Shown: piece after piece, positions 18,264-28,093 of the stretch
Layout: the number at the start of each line of letters is the position of its first letter
Position numbering within the stretch: the first letter of the stretch is position 1
Origin: Pseudomonadota bacterium
Lineage (GTDB): Bacteria; Pseudomonadota; Gammaproteobacteria; Steroidobacterales; Steroidobacteraceae
DNA: 48,818 bases
Direction of reading: 5' to 3'
Assembly: GCA_023433515.1 (NCBI GenBank)
Contig: JAEZCN010000105.1
Coordinates: 1 to 48,818 of the forward strand
Made by a program: the position numbers and the translations under genes
Notes under the pieces: model-generated
The model's input: only the letters and a program-made list of their open reading frames with translations
What the model was told of the DNA's origin: nothing
Databases searched by the model: none

Positions 18264-18566
18264 ATGGAATTGACACCTCGCGAGAAAGACAAACTACTCA
18301 TATTCACGGCGGCGCTGGTCGCCGAGCGGCGCAAGGCGCGCGGCCTCAAGCTCAACTACCCGGAAGCCGTGGCGCTGATTTCCGCGGCGATCCTCGAAGG
18401 CGCGCGCGACGGCCGTACCGTCGCCGAGCTCATGAGTTTCGGCGCGACCATCCTCACGCGCGATGACGTGATGGAAGGCGTGCCCGAGATGATTCCCGAA
18501 GTGCAGGTCGAGGCGACGTTTCCCGACGGCACGAAGCTCGTCACCGTCCACCATCCCATTCCCTGA
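18264..18566 (+). CDS. ureA: Urease gamma subunit UreA
   Basis: Small structural subunit of urease, 100 residues, the usual length for a separate gamma chain. It begins MELTPREKDKLLIFTAALVAERR and has LNYPEAVALISAAILEGARDG, followed by a VPEMIPEVQVEATFPDGTKLVT C-terminus, all characteristic. It starts 15 bp after ureD and ends 14 bp before ureB. No unusual residues are seen. Confidence 0.98.
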   Translation: MELTPREKDKLLIFTAALVAERRKARGLKLNYPEAVALISAAILEGARDGRTVAELMSFGATILTRDDVMEGVPEMIPEVQVEATFPDGTKLVTVHHPIP

Positions 18567-18580
18567 CGCCCGGAGCACAG

Positions 18581-18885
18581 ATGATTCCCGGTGAAATGTT
18601 CTGCGAGTCGGGCGACATCGAGCTCAACGTCGGCCGCAAGACGCTGACGGTCAAGGTCGCCAACACCGGCGACCGGCCCATCCAGGTCGGCTCTCATTAC
18701 CACTTCTTCGAAACCAATCGCGCTCTGCGATTCGAGCGCGCCGCCACGAAGGGATTCCGGCTCAACATCGCCGCGGGCACCGCCGTGCGGTTCGAGCCCG
18801 GGCAGGAGCGAGAGGTCGAACTCGTCGAATTCGCCGGCGACCGCATCGCGTACGGTTTCGCGGGCCAGGTGATGGGAGCCATCAA

Positions 18886-18889
<4 letters not shown>
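18581..18889 (+). CDS. ureB: Urease beta subunit UreB
   Basis: Structural beta subunit of urease, 102 residues. It starts MIPGEMFCESGDIELN and contains VANTGDRPIQVGSHYHFFETN, RAATKGFRLNIAAGTAVRFEPGQ and the terminal DRIAYGFAGQVMG, the conserved core of the family. Its stop overlaps the ureC start (ATGA), so translation is coupled and equimolar subunits are expected. Confidence 0.98.
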
Positions 18890-20587
<1,698 letters not shown>

Positions 20588-20589
<2 letters not shown>

Positions 20590-20632
20590 TGGGGACATTC
20601 CTCGTTTCCTAGCAAAAGGGGACAGACCTGCC
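20588..20632 (+). repeat. 45-bp palindromic repeat, copy C (after ureC)
   Basis: Starts with the last two bases of the ureC stop codon. It is identical to copy A except CTAGCAAAAGG replaces CTAGGAAACGG in the right half of the palindrome (two changes). With copy D it forms an inverted doublet around a 34-bp spacer. Confidence 0.9.
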
Positions 20633-20666
20633 GCGACCGTAGCGACTTTGCTGATACCTGTATGAA

Positions 20667-20706
20667 GTCTGTCCCCGATTGCTAGGAAACGAGGAATGTC
20701 CCCATT
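20667..20706 (-). repeat. Palindromic repeat, copy D (before ureE)
   Basis: A 40-bp copy in reverse orientation that lacks the terminal five bases (the CTGCC end, read in copy A orientation). It shares CTAGCAA with copy C, so C and D are closer to each other than to A and B. It ends 4 bp before the ureE ATG and supplies the GAGGA that probably serves as the ureE ribosome site. C plus spacer plus D spans 119 bp and can fold into one long hairpin, as in a REPIN. Confidence 0.88.
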
Positions 20707-20710
20707 TCAC

Positions 20711-21178
20711 ATGCTCAAGATCAACCTGAAACTCGACAAGACCTCTGACCATCCGCGCGCGCCGGAGCGCAAGCTGGTGCTGCCGTTCGCCGAGCGATCG
20801 AAGAGCCGGCTGCGTGCGGCGCTCGACAACGGCGAGGAGGCCGGGCTCTTCCTGGAACGCGGTTCGGTCCTGCGTCACGGGGACCTGCTGCTCGCCGACG
20901 ACGGCCGCGTCATCGAAGTGCACGCGGCGCCCGAGACCGTCTCCACCGTCCACACGAGCGATCCGCGCACGCTGGCGCGCGCGAGTTACCACCTCGGCAA
21001 TCGCCACGTCGCGCTCGAGATCGGACCTGACTGGGTGCGTTACAGCCACGATCACGTGCTCGACGACATGCTGCGTGGCTTCGGCCTCGAGGTGCGGGTC
21101 GAAGAGCGGCCGTTCGAACCGGAGGGGGGCGCCTATGTCTCCGCCTCGCACCACGCGCACTCACACTCGCACGGCTGA
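20711..21178 (+). CDS. ureE: Urease accessory nickel chaperone UreE
   Basis: Nickel-binding chaperone of 155 residues. The N-terminal beta domain (RKLVLPFAERSKSRLRAALDNGEEAGL, LRHGDLLLADDGRVIEV) is followed by the metal-binding C-domain (ARASYHLGNRHVALEI with its conserved His, RYSHDHVLDDMLRGFGL) and a His-rich tail, HHAHSHSHG. The ATG at 20711 gives the usual MLKINLKL start. An in-frame ATG at 20696 lies within repeat D and abuts GAGGA too closely. The last 44 bases overlap ureF. Confidence 0.94.
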   Translation: MLKINLKLDKTSDHPRAPERKLVLPFAERSKSRLRAALDNGEEAGLFLERGSVLRHGDLLLADDGRVIEVHAAPETVSTVHTSDPRTLARASYHLGNRHVALEIGPDWVRYSHDHVLDDMLRGFGLEVRVEERPFEPEGGAYVSASHHAHSHSHG

Positions 21179-21845
21179 GCCGCAGTTGCTGCGTCTGCTG
21201 CACCTGGCCAGCCCGGCGCTGCCGATCGGGTCCTTTCATTTCTCACAAGGGCTCGAATACGCGGTGGAGGCGGGGTGGGTGACCGATGAGTCCAGCGCCC
21301 TCGACTGGATCGGCGGCATCGCCGAGAGAAGCCTCGCCACCCTGGACCTGCCCGTGCTCATGCGCCTGCGCAAGGCGTGGCTGACGGACGAGTCAGAGGT
21401 CCTGCGGTGGAATGCATTCCTGATCGCCTGCCGCGAAACCGATGAACTGCGTCAGGAAGATCGTCACCTCGGCTCGGCGATGTTTCGCGTGCTGGCCGAG
21501 TTCGACCTCACGACCAACTTGTTTGTGAGGGTCTCTCCCGAAAGGGGGATTGCGCACGCCACGGCATTCGCGTTCGCTTGTGCGCGTTGGGACATCGAGG
21601 CGCGATCCATGCTCGAGGCCTACGCATGGGCGTGGACCGAGAACCAGGTTCTCGCCGCCGTCAAGCTCGTTCCGCTTGGCCAAAGCGCGGGACAGCGCAT
21701 TCTGCATGCGATGCACGATCGGCTCGCGACATACGCGGATCGGGCTCTCGACCTCATGGATTCTGACATCGGGGTTTCCACCGCAATGTCCGCAGTCGCG
21801 AGCGGGCGACACGAAGTGCAGTACACACGACTCTTCCGGTCGTGA
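21135..21845 (+). CDS. ureF: Urease accessory protein UreF
   Basis: Helical accessory protein of 236 residues that joins UreD and UreG in the urease maturation complex. Typical features are LLRLLHLASPALPIGSFHFSQGLEYAVEAGWV near the N-terminus, the ETDELRQEDRHLG segment, and SAGQRILHAM with a conserved C-terminal RLFRS. The ATG at 21135 has GGAGGGGGG 5-13 bases upstream and lies inside the ureE reading frame (44-bp overlap), implying coupling. It is the last gene of the operon; ureG is missing here and lies at 2303. Confidence 0.95.
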   Translation: MSPPRTTRTHTRTAEPQLLRLLHLASPALPIGSFHFSQGLEYAVEAGWVTDESSALDWIGGIAERSLATLDLPVLMRLRKAWLTDESEVLRWNAFLIACRETDELRQEDRHLGSAMFRVLAEFDLTTNLFVRVSPERGIAHATAFAFACARWDIEARSMLEAYAWAWTENQVLAAVKLVPLGQSAGQRILHAMHDRLATYADRALDLMDSDIGVSTAMSAVASGRHEVQYTRLFRS

Positions 21846-21858
21846 ACTTCGGAATGCT

Positions 21859-21873
21859 GCGTTAGACTAACGC
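21859..21873. terminator. Small hairpin after ureF
   Basis: GCGTTAG and CTAACGC arms around one A form a perfect 7-bp inverted repeat 14 bp after the ureF stop. No T-run follows. The TAGACT inside it could instead be a -10 element for the RND genes starting at 21923. Confidence 0.35.
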
Positions 21874-21922
21874 CACTTCCGCGGGCGGTTCCCTGTCAAA
21901 CCCCGCCTGCCTCAAACAACAA

Positions 21923-23128
21923 ATGCAATCACGATTACGGCTGGTTTACGCGGCTGCGTCCGTCCTGTTGGTCGCCGCGTGCGGCAACAATGGTCCTCCG
22001 CCCGAAATGCCACCGCCCGAAGTGGGGGTGATCATCGTGCATGCGGGGCCGGTGCCCATCGTGCGCGAAGCTTCGGGTCGGCTCGCGCCGACACGCGCCT
22101 CCGACGTGCGCGCGCGCGTGCCCGGGGTGCTGCAGAAGCGTCTCTACCAGGAAGGCAGCATGGTCAAGGAAGGCCAGCTCCTCGCGCAGATCGATCCCGC
22201 GCCGTACCGCGCGCAGCTCGCGCAAGCCACTGCCCAACTCGAACAGGCCGAAGCGTCGGCGACCAACGCACGGGTGACCGCCGAGCGCAATCGCGAGCTC
22301 GCGCAGCGCCAGCTCATCTCACGCATGCAGCTCGATGACTCCGAGGCGCTCGAGCGTTCGACCGCGGCCGCCGCGTCCGCGGCGCGCGCCGCCGTGCAGA
22401 CGGCGCGCATCAACCTGGGTTACGCGAACGTCACGGCGCCCATCGCCGGCCGCGCCGGCCAGATGCGCGTGCTGGAAGGCGCGCTCGTCGGTCAGGGCGA
22501 GGCCACGCTGATCACCACGGTCGAGCAGATCGATCCGCTGTACGTGTTCTTCGATCAACCGGGCACGGACTTCGAGCGCTTCATGCGAGCGCAGGCCTCC
22601 GGCGCGATCGATGTGGCGAAGGGCAACGAGGCCGAGATTCGCATCATCCGCAGCGACGGCACCGAGCATCCGCAGGTGGGCAGGCTGGTGTTCTCCGACT
22701 TCAGCGTGAATCCGACCACGGGCGCGGTCGCATTCCGCGGCGTGATCCCGAATCCGGATCGCAGTTTGTTGCCCGGCATGTTCGTCAACGTGCGCCTGAC
22801 GGCGGGTTCGCTCAAGAACGGTTTCGAGATTCCGCAGCTCGCCGTGCAGCGCGATTCGCAGGGCGCCTACGTACTGGCCGTCGGTGGCGATGGCGTCGTC
22901 GTCGCCAAGCGCGTCGATGTGGTCGGTTCCGCGGGCGCCAGGTGGGTCATCGGCGGCGGACTCGCGGACGGCGACCAGGTCATCGTCTCGGGACTGCAGC
23001 TCGCACCGCCGGGCACGAAGGTCGTCGCCAAACGTGTCGACGAGGAGGCGCCGGCTCCCGAGGAGGCGGCCGCCGCCCCCGCGCCGACGGAAGCTCCCGC
23101 GCCGGCCGAAGCTCCCGCAGGTAGCTAG
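21923..23128 (+). CDS. RND efflux periplasmic adaptor (AcrA/MexA-like lipoprotein)
   Basis: Membrane-fusion subunit of a tripartite efflux pump, 401 residues. The lipobox ends VAAC with Cys at 20. It then shows the barrel-sandwich hybrid (SDVRARVPGVLQKRLYQEGSMVKEGQLLAQIDPAPY), a coiled-coil hairpin (about 85-160), the second lipoyl half (GYANVTAPIAGRAGQMRVLEGALV) and the beta-barrel. A Pro/Ala/Glu-rich tail of about 28 residues (EEAPAPEEAAAAPAPTEAP) is longer than usual. It is followed 2 bp later by the inner-membrane pump. The substrate is unknown. Confidence 0.93.
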   Translation: MQSRLRLVYAAASVLLVAACGNNGPPPEMPPPEVGVIIVHAGPVPIVREASGRLAPTRASDVRARVPGVLQKRLYQEGSMVKEGQLLAQIDPAPYRAQLAQATAQLEQAEASATNARVTAERNRELAQRQLISRMQLDDSEALERSTAAAASAARAAVQTARINLGYANVTAPIAGRAGQMRVLEGALVGQGEATLITTVEQIDPLYVFFDQPGTDFERFMRAQASGAIDVAKGNEAEIRIIRSDGTEHPQVGRLVFSDFSVNPTTGAVAFRGVIPNPDRSLLPGMFVNVRLTAGSLKNGFEIPQLAVQRDSQGAYVLAVGGDGVVVAKRVDVVGSAGARWVIGGGLADGDQVIVSGLQLAPPGTKVVAKRVDEEAPAPEEAAAAPAPTEAPAPAEAPAGS

Positions 23129-23130
23129 GC

Positions 23131-26100
23131 GTGCTGCCGCATTATTTCATCGACCGGCCGGTCCTGGCCTGGGTCATCGCGATCCTCATCATGATCGGCG
23201 GTGGCCTGGCCATCACGCGCCTGCCGACCGCGGCCTATCCGGACATCGCGCCGCCGCAGGTCGCGATCAGCGCGTTTTATCCCGGCGCGAACGCCGACAC
23301 CATCGAGCGCACGGTCACGCAGATCATCGAGCAGCAGCTCACCGGTCTCGACCGGCTCATGTATTTCACGTCCTCGTCGAATTCGAACGGCACGGCGAGC
23401 ATCACGCTCGTGTTCGAGAACGGCACGGACCCGGACGTCGCGGTGCTGCAGACGCAGAACCGAGTGAAACTCGCCGAAGCGCGCCTGCCGAGCGAAGTCG
23501 TCGTGCAGGGCCTTTCGGTCTCGAAGGTCAACCAGGGCTTCATCATCGCGCTCGGTGTACGTGCGCCGAACGGCGGCGTGTCGTCCTCCGAGCTCAACAA
23601 CATCGTTTCTTCGCAGGTGCTGGATCCCATCCAGCGCATTCCGGGCGTGAGCTCGGCGAACCAGTTCGGTTCCTCGTATTCGATGCGCATCTGGCTGAAC
23701 CCGGACAAGCTGCGCTCCTTCCGCATGAGCGCGGCCGAAGTGCTGCAGACCGTGCGCCAGCAGAACGTCCAGTTCGCGACCGGCGCCATCGGCGCAGCGC
23801 CGTCGTCGCCCGAGCAGCAGATCACCGCGCCGGTGAGCGCGGAAGGGCGTTTCAGCTCGGTCGAGGAGTTCGAGAACGTCATCCTGCGCACCGAGCCGAA
23901 CGGCACGAGCGTCAGGCTCAAGGACGTCGCGCGCGTCGAGCTCGGCCTGCAGGACTACGCGTTCGACGTGCGTCTCGACGACAAGCCCGTGAGCGGCTTC
24001 GGCGTGTTGCTGCTGCCGGGCGCGAACGCGCTCGAAGTGGCGGATGCGGTGAAGGCCCGCATGGACGAGCTGCAGGAGAATTTCCCGCCGGGCGTCGAAT
24101 GGTTCGTCGCGTTCGACGCCACCACGTTCATCACGCACGCGATCGAAGAGGTGATCATCACGCTGATCGCGGCCGTCGCGCTCGTGTTCATCGTGATGCT
24201 GGTGTTCCTGCAGAGCTTCCGCGCGACGTTGATCCCGACGCTGGTCGTGCCGGTCGCCCTCATGGGCGCCTTCATCGGCATGTACATCTTCGATTTCTCG
24301 ATCAACCAGCTCACGCTGTTCGGCATGGTGCTGGCCATCGGCATCGTCGTCGACGACGCGATCGTCGTCATCGAATCCGTCGAGCGCCTGATGCGCGAGG
24401 AACATCTCTCGCCGCGCGACGCGACCCGCAAGGCGATGGACCAGATCACGAGTCCGATCATCGCGATCTCGCTGGTGCTCGCGGCGGTGTTCATCCCGGC
24501 GGCGATGCAGACCGGATCGGTCGGCGTGATCTACAAGCAGTTCGCGTTGACCATCGCGATCTCGATGTTGTTCTCCGCGTTCCTCGCGTTGTCGCTGACG
24601 CCGGCGCTCTGCGCCACGATGCTGCGGCCGGAGCATCTCAAGGAGAACAGGTTTTTCCATGCGTTCAACAAGAGTTACGAGTACGCCCAGGGTCACTATC
24701 TGACCGGCGTGCGCTTCAGCTTGCGTCACAAGACCTGGTGGCTCGCGGGCTACGGGGTGCTGCTGCTGGTCGGTGCCTTCCTGTTCTGGCGCGTACCGGG
24801 AAGCTTCGTGCCGACCGAGGACCAGGGCTATGCCATCGGCATCGTGCAGATGCCGCCGGGCTCGACGATCCAGCGCACGCGCGAGGTCATGCGACGCGTC
24901 GGCCAGAAGCTCCGGGCCTCGGACTCGGTCAACCAGGTCTTCGAGGTCACGGGATTCAGTTTCAGCGGCAGCGACGAGAGCCAGGGCATCTTCTTCATTC
25001 GCCTGAAGGATCTCGGGGAGCGCAAGGAAACCGCCGACGAGTTCATCGGCTGGGCATTCCAGAACATCTCGGGCACGGAGCGCGACGGCTTCGTGTTCTT
25101 CGTCAATCTACCCGTCATCCAGGGTCTTTCCGATTTCGGCGGTTTCGACCTGTGGCTCGAGGATCGCGCCAACAAGGGTTCGGACGCGCTGATCGCGGCG
25201 CAGAACACGCTGGTGCAGAAGGCCGCGCAGAGCTCGATCGTGCAGGGCGTGCGCTACAACGGACTCGCGCCGTCGCCGCGCCTCGAGCTCAAGCTCGACC
25301 GCGCCCAGGCGAAGTCGATGGGTCTCGCGATCGACGACGTCTACAACGCGATCCAGCTCATGCTGGCGCCGGTGTACGTCAATGACTTCTACTACCAGGG
25401 CCGCGTGCTGCGCGTGCAGATGCAGGCCGATGCGCCGTTCCGCATGAACGAGGACGCGCTCAGTCGTTTCTATCTACCGACGACGGTGGCGAGCGGCAAC
25501 GCCTTTGCGTTGCAGGGCGAGACCACGAGCGACGGCATGGTTCCGCTCTCGTCGGTCGTGAGATCCAGCTGGGTGGTCGCGCCCCCGACGTTGCAGCGCT
25601 TCAATGGCTTCGGAGCGATGCAGATCGTCGGCGCGAACGCGCCGGGCAGCAGCTCGGGCGAGGCGATGGACGAGATGACGCGGATCGTGTCCGAGGAGCT
25701 GCCTCCCGGCTTCGGGGTCGACTGGGCGGGTCAGTCCCTGCAGGAAATCCGCGCCGGTGCCGAGGCACCGCTGCTGTTCGGGTTGTCCATTTTCGTGGTG
25801 TTCCTGTGCCTCGCCGCGCTCTACGAGAGCTGGGCGACGCCGATCGCGGTGCTGCTCGTGGTGCCGGTGGGCATCATCGGCGCGATCATCGCGGCCGGGT
25901 CCACGGGCCAGTCCAATGACGTGTTCTTCAAGATCGGCCTCATCACGATCATCGGTCTCGCGGCCAAGAACGCGATCCTCATCGTCGAGTTCGCGCTGCT
26001 CGCGCAACAGCGCGGCGTGGCGCTCTACGAGGCGGTGATGGAAGCCGCGCGCCTGCGACTGCGCCCGATCCTCATGACGTCTTTCGCGTTCATCCTCGGC

Positions 26101-26274
26101 GTGCTGCCGCTGGTGTTCTCGAGCGGCGCCGGCGCGAATGCCCGCCGGGCGATCGGTATCGGCGTTGCGGGCGGCATGTTGTCGGCCGCGATCCTGGGTG
26201 TGTTGCTGGCGCCCGTTTTCTACGTCACCGTGCGCCGGCTCGTCGGAGACAAGCTCAAGCTGAACGGTGCATGA
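23131..26274 (+). CDS. RND multidrug efflux pump (AcrB/MexB-like)
   Basis: Inner-membrane proton-driven exporter of the HAE1 class, 1047 residues, the normal length. It begins LPHYFIDRPVLAWVIAILIM (GTG start at 23131), has the two large periplasmic loops and 12 membrane helices, and keeps the proton-relay Asp pair in GIVVDDAIVVIESVERLM. The last helices carry GLAAKNAILIVEFA and the loop MTSFAFILGVLPLVFSSGAGANAR. Cotranscribed with the adaptor upstream; no TolC-type outer-membrane factor follows, so a shared channel from elsewhere is needed. Confidence 0.96.
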   Translation: MLPHYFIDRPVLAWVIAILIMIGGGLAITRLPTAAYPDIAPPQVAISAFYPGANADTIERTVTQIIEQQLTGLDRLMYFTSSSNSNGTASITLVFENGTDPDVAVLQTQNRVKLAEARLPSEVVVQGLSVSKVNQGFIIALGVRAPNGGVSSSELNNIVSSQVLDPIQRIPGVSSANQFGSSYSMRIWLNPDKLRSFRMSAAEVLQTVRQQNVQFATGAIGAAPSSPEQQITAPVSAEGRFSSVEEFENVILRTEPNGTSVRLKDVARVELGLQDYAFDVRLDDKPVSGFGVLLLPGANALEVADAVKARMDELQENFPPGVEWFVAFDATTFITHAIEEVIITLIAAVALVFIVMLVFLQSFRATLIPTLVVPVALMGAFIGMYIFDFSINQLTLFGMVLAIGIVVDDAIVVIESVERLMREEHLSPRDATRKAMDQITSPIIAISLVLAAVFIPAAMQTGSVGVIYKQFALTIAISMLFSAFLALSLTPALCATMLRPEHLKENRFFHAFNKSYEYAQGHYLTGVRFSLRHKTWWLAGYGVLLLVGAFLFWRVPGSFVPTEDQGYAIGIVQMPPGSTIQRTREVMRRVGQKLRASDSVNQVFEVTGFSFSGSDESQGIFFIRLKDLGERKETADEFIGWAFQNISGTERDGFVFFVNLPVIQGLSDFGGFDLWLEDRANKGSDALIAAQNTLVQKAAQSSIVQGVRYNGLAPSPRLELKLDRAQAKSMGLAIDDVYNAIQLMLAPVYVNDFYYQGRVLRVQMQADAPFRMNEDALSRFYLPTTVASGNAFALQGETTSDGMVPLSSVVRSSWVVAPPTLQRFNGFGAMQIVGANAPGSSSGEAMDEMTRIVSEELPPGFGVDWAGQSLQEIRAGAEAPLLFGLSIFVVFLCLAALYESWATPIAVLLVVPVGIIGAIIAAGSTGQSNDVFFKIGLITIIGLAAKNAILIVEFALLAQQRGVALYEAVMEAARLRLRPILMTSFAFILGVLPLVFSSGAGANARRAIGIGVAGGMLSAAILGVLLAPVFYVTVRRLVGDKLKLNGA

Positions 26275-26382
26275 ACCGCTGAAAAAATAGGAGATCGCGC
26301 GACTTCGGGAACCGTCATGCGTGGGAACTCGACTCAATATGTGAGAGTCGATATCCGCAACGGGTCAAGCCCAGAGGAAGGT

Positions 26383-26781
26383 ATGAAAGGAATACTGACA
26401 GTCGCCGCCGTGGCCGTTGCGGCCTCGAGCGCGGGATGCGCCAATCAGCCCAATCTCGATTTCCGCGAATACGCCGGCCAGCCCGTGAAGTCGTTCTACA
26501 TGCCGCAGCTCGACGGCTGGGCGGCGGTGTCCAAGAACCAGCTCGTCGTGTGGGCGGGCGCCAACAAGGCGTACCTGCTCGACGTCAGCGGTTACTGTCC
26601 GGACCTGCAGTTCGCGAACACGATCGCCGTGACCTCGACGGGCAGCACCGTCGACAAGTTCGAGAAGGTCATCGTGGGCCGCGACCGCTGCCTCATCAAG
26701 ACCATTCGCCCGGTCGACGTGAAGCAGATGCGCGAAGACCGCAAGCTGATGCGCGAGCAAAACAAGGCCAGCGAGAGCTGA
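26383..26781 (+). CDS. Small DUF6491-like lipoprotein
   Basis: Predicted lipoprotein of 132 residues with lipobox SSAGC (Cys 19). The mature part (DGWAAVSKNQLVVWAGANKAYLLDVSGYCPDL, then GRDRCLIKTIRPVD) resembles the DUF6491 group, whose function is not known; two Cys near 73 and 107 may form a disulfide. The ATG at 26383 has AGAGGAAGG just upstream and gives a proper signal peptide; the longer frame from 26317 does not. It stands between the RND genes and a convergent MAPEG gene. Confidence 0.7.
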   Translation: MKGILTVAAVAVAASSAGCANQPNLDFREYAGQPVKSFYMPQLDGWAAVSKNQLVVWAGANKAYLLDVSGYCPDLQFANTIAVTSTGSTVDKFEKVIVGRDRCLIKTIRPVDVKQMREDRKLMREQNKASES

Positions 26782-26788
26782 CGAAGAC

Positions 26789-26801
26789 GGTGCCAGGCAC
26801 C
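26789..26801. repeat. GGTGCCAGGCACC palindrome
   Basis: Six-base arms (GGTGCC, GGCACC) around one A, in the 24-bp gap between two convergent genes, followed by CTCTTC. It has the look of a dispersed REP-type unit found at gene ends in GC-rich proteobacteria and may act as a bidirectional terminator. Only a single copy of this exact form is seen here; GGCACC also occurs in the repeat at 29307. Confidence 0.5.
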
Positions 26802-26805
26802 CTCT

Positions 26806-27201
26806 TCACTGCAGCAGCGGCCGGATCATCATCGCGAGACCCACCCAGCCGATCAGCCAGACGATCGTGCGCGCCACGGGCACGCCGGTTACATACAGCA
26901 CCAGGTAGACCGCGCGGGCCGCCAGGAAAATCCAGGCCCCGTTGATGGCCGTGGCCGCGTTCGGCGCGACGATCATGTTCATCAGCGCGAGCGCGAGAAA
27001 GACCGGCAGGGCTTCCTGCATGTTGGCCAGGGCTCGTTGCGCGCGTCCGCCGATGACGGTCAGTTGCGGCATCCGATCCCGTGGACCGAGATCCAGCGAT
27101 ATCTTGCTCGGCGACCCTGGCCCGGGCGCTTCGCGAAACCGGCCCGGCAGGAGTGTTTGCAGCACGAACAAGGCGAGTACGAGTAATACGACTGTGACCA
27201 T
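26806..27201 (-). CDS. MAPEG-family membrane protein
   Basis: A 131-residue protein with four predicted membrane helices (VTVVLLVLALFVLQTLL; EALPVFLALALMNMIV; AINGAWIFLAARAVYLVLYV; TIVWLIGWVGLAMMI). RAQRALANMQEALPVF and ARAVYLVLYVTGVP match the MAPEG superfamily, which includes glutathione-linked eicosanoid enzymes; bacterial members mostly lack an assigned role. The ATG at 27201 was chosen because the upstream extension to 27270 is Arg-rich and non-conserved in character. It converges on the DUF6491-like gene with the palindrome at 26789 between them. Confidence 0.82.
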   Translation of the reverse strand: MVTVVLLVLALFVLQTLLPGRFREAPGPGSPSKISLDLGPRDRMPQLTVIGGRAQRALANMQEALPVFLALALMNMIVAPNAATAINGAWIFLAARAVYLVLYVTGVPVARTIVWLIGWVGLAMMIRPLLQ

Positions 27202-27315
27202 GGAACGGCTCCAGATAGTGGGATGGAGGCGGGCGGCCCTATTTAATGACGATCCAGGTCTCAAAACCAAATCGAATCGTCTACGGCCAATCCCTTGCCC
27301 TTAGAATTGCCGGCC

Positions 27316-27954
27316 ATGAACGCGCGCGCGGTAGTTGGACTCACCCTGTTAGCCCTGTTGGGCGGTTGCGGATCCCGCGAGGAAAAGGCGCCGCCGCCGC
27401 GACACGACTGGTTCATCCGCTCGCACGTGGCCTTCTTCGAAGGCGACGGCAAGACATCGCGCGCCGCGCCGAAAGAAGCCCTGCGGTTGTGGGTGCCGTA
27501 CGTGGTGGGCGATCTGTACGGCTCGCCGAATGCCGGTGAGATCTCGCCGACTTCGCTCAATCCAGACTTGAGCTTCACGCTCGACCTCAACGCCAGTCAC
27601 TCGAAACTCGAGAAGGCGCTGGTGCCGACGAAGTTTTCCCAGAAGTGGATGCAGATCGAGCCGGCGGACGCGCGCGTCGCGCGGCTGTCGCCGTTCGTGC
27701 TGCCGCTCGACAACATCCAGCCCGTCGGCACCGCCGAGTGGTTAGACGCCGACACCGGCGATCGGCTCATGCTGGTGTACTTCGACCGGCCCGCGCGAAT
27801 CCGCGGCGAAATCGTCTACGAAGGTCGCGGTCTGCGTTTCGACATCGAAACGACGGAGTCCGGTTATGTCTGGATCCGGCAGCCCGAGGGAAGCGGGGAA
27901 TTCACGATGGCGCCCTGGCCGGGCAGGGTGATACTTGCCGTGATGCCGAATTAA
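27316..27954 (+). CDS. Hypothetical lipoprotein
   Basis: Unrecognised lipoprotein of 212 residues with lipobox LLGGC (Cys 18). The mature chain is mixed alpha/beta, with LDLNASHSKLEKALVPTKF and a C-terminal beta-rich part (GEIVYEGRGLRFDIETTESGYVWIRQP). TAGAAT at 27302-27307, 9 bases before the ATG at 27316, may be a -10 element, which would make the mRNA nearly leaderless. No homologous family comes to mind. It lies between the MAPEG gene (divergent) and a palindromic repeat region. Confidence 0.7.
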   Translation: MNARAVVGLTLLALLGGCGSREEKAPPPRHDWFIRSHVAFFEGDGKTSRAAPKEALRLWVPYVVGDLYGSPNAGEISPTSLNPDLSFTLDLNASHSKLEKALVPTKFSQKWMQIEPADARVARLSPFVLPLDNIQPVGTAEWLDADTGDRLMLVYFDRPARIRGEIVYEGRGLRFDIETTESGYVWIRQPEGSGEFTMAPWPGRVILAVMPN

Positions 27955-27959
27955 AGAGA

Positions 27960-28038
27960 ATGGGGGGCCAGCCCCCATTTCCCTGCATTGAAGCAGTGAG
28001 CCTGACCGCTTTTCCAAGGAATCGGGGGCTGCCCTCAT
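27960..28038. repeat. REPIN-like inverted doublet before the GH43 gene
   Basis: The left arm (27960-27982) contains GGGGGGCCAGCCCCC and the right arm (28018-28038) contains GGGGGCTGCCC; the right arm read in reverse resembles the left one (ATG-GGG-CAGCCCCC-TTCC pattern). TTTTCCAAGGAA near the right arm recalls the TTTCCTAGGAAA core of the urease repeats. The 79-bp unit lies 6 bp after a stop codon and 55 bp before the next ATG. Confidence 0.6.
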
Positions 28039-28093
28039 CCTACTTCTGGTATTTTTCGAGTCGCGTACCCTTCCAACAAAGAGAGCGCGAATC

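Noticed and set aside
20696..20710. Upstream ATG for ureE inside repeat D
   Set aside because: GAGGA abuts this ATG with no spacing, and UreE proteins normally start at the MLKI residue encoded at 20711.
27960..28038. Simple intrinsic terminator after the lipoprotein gene
   Set aside because: There are two hairpins in inverted order without a T-run, which fits a REP-type doublet better, although termination remains possible.
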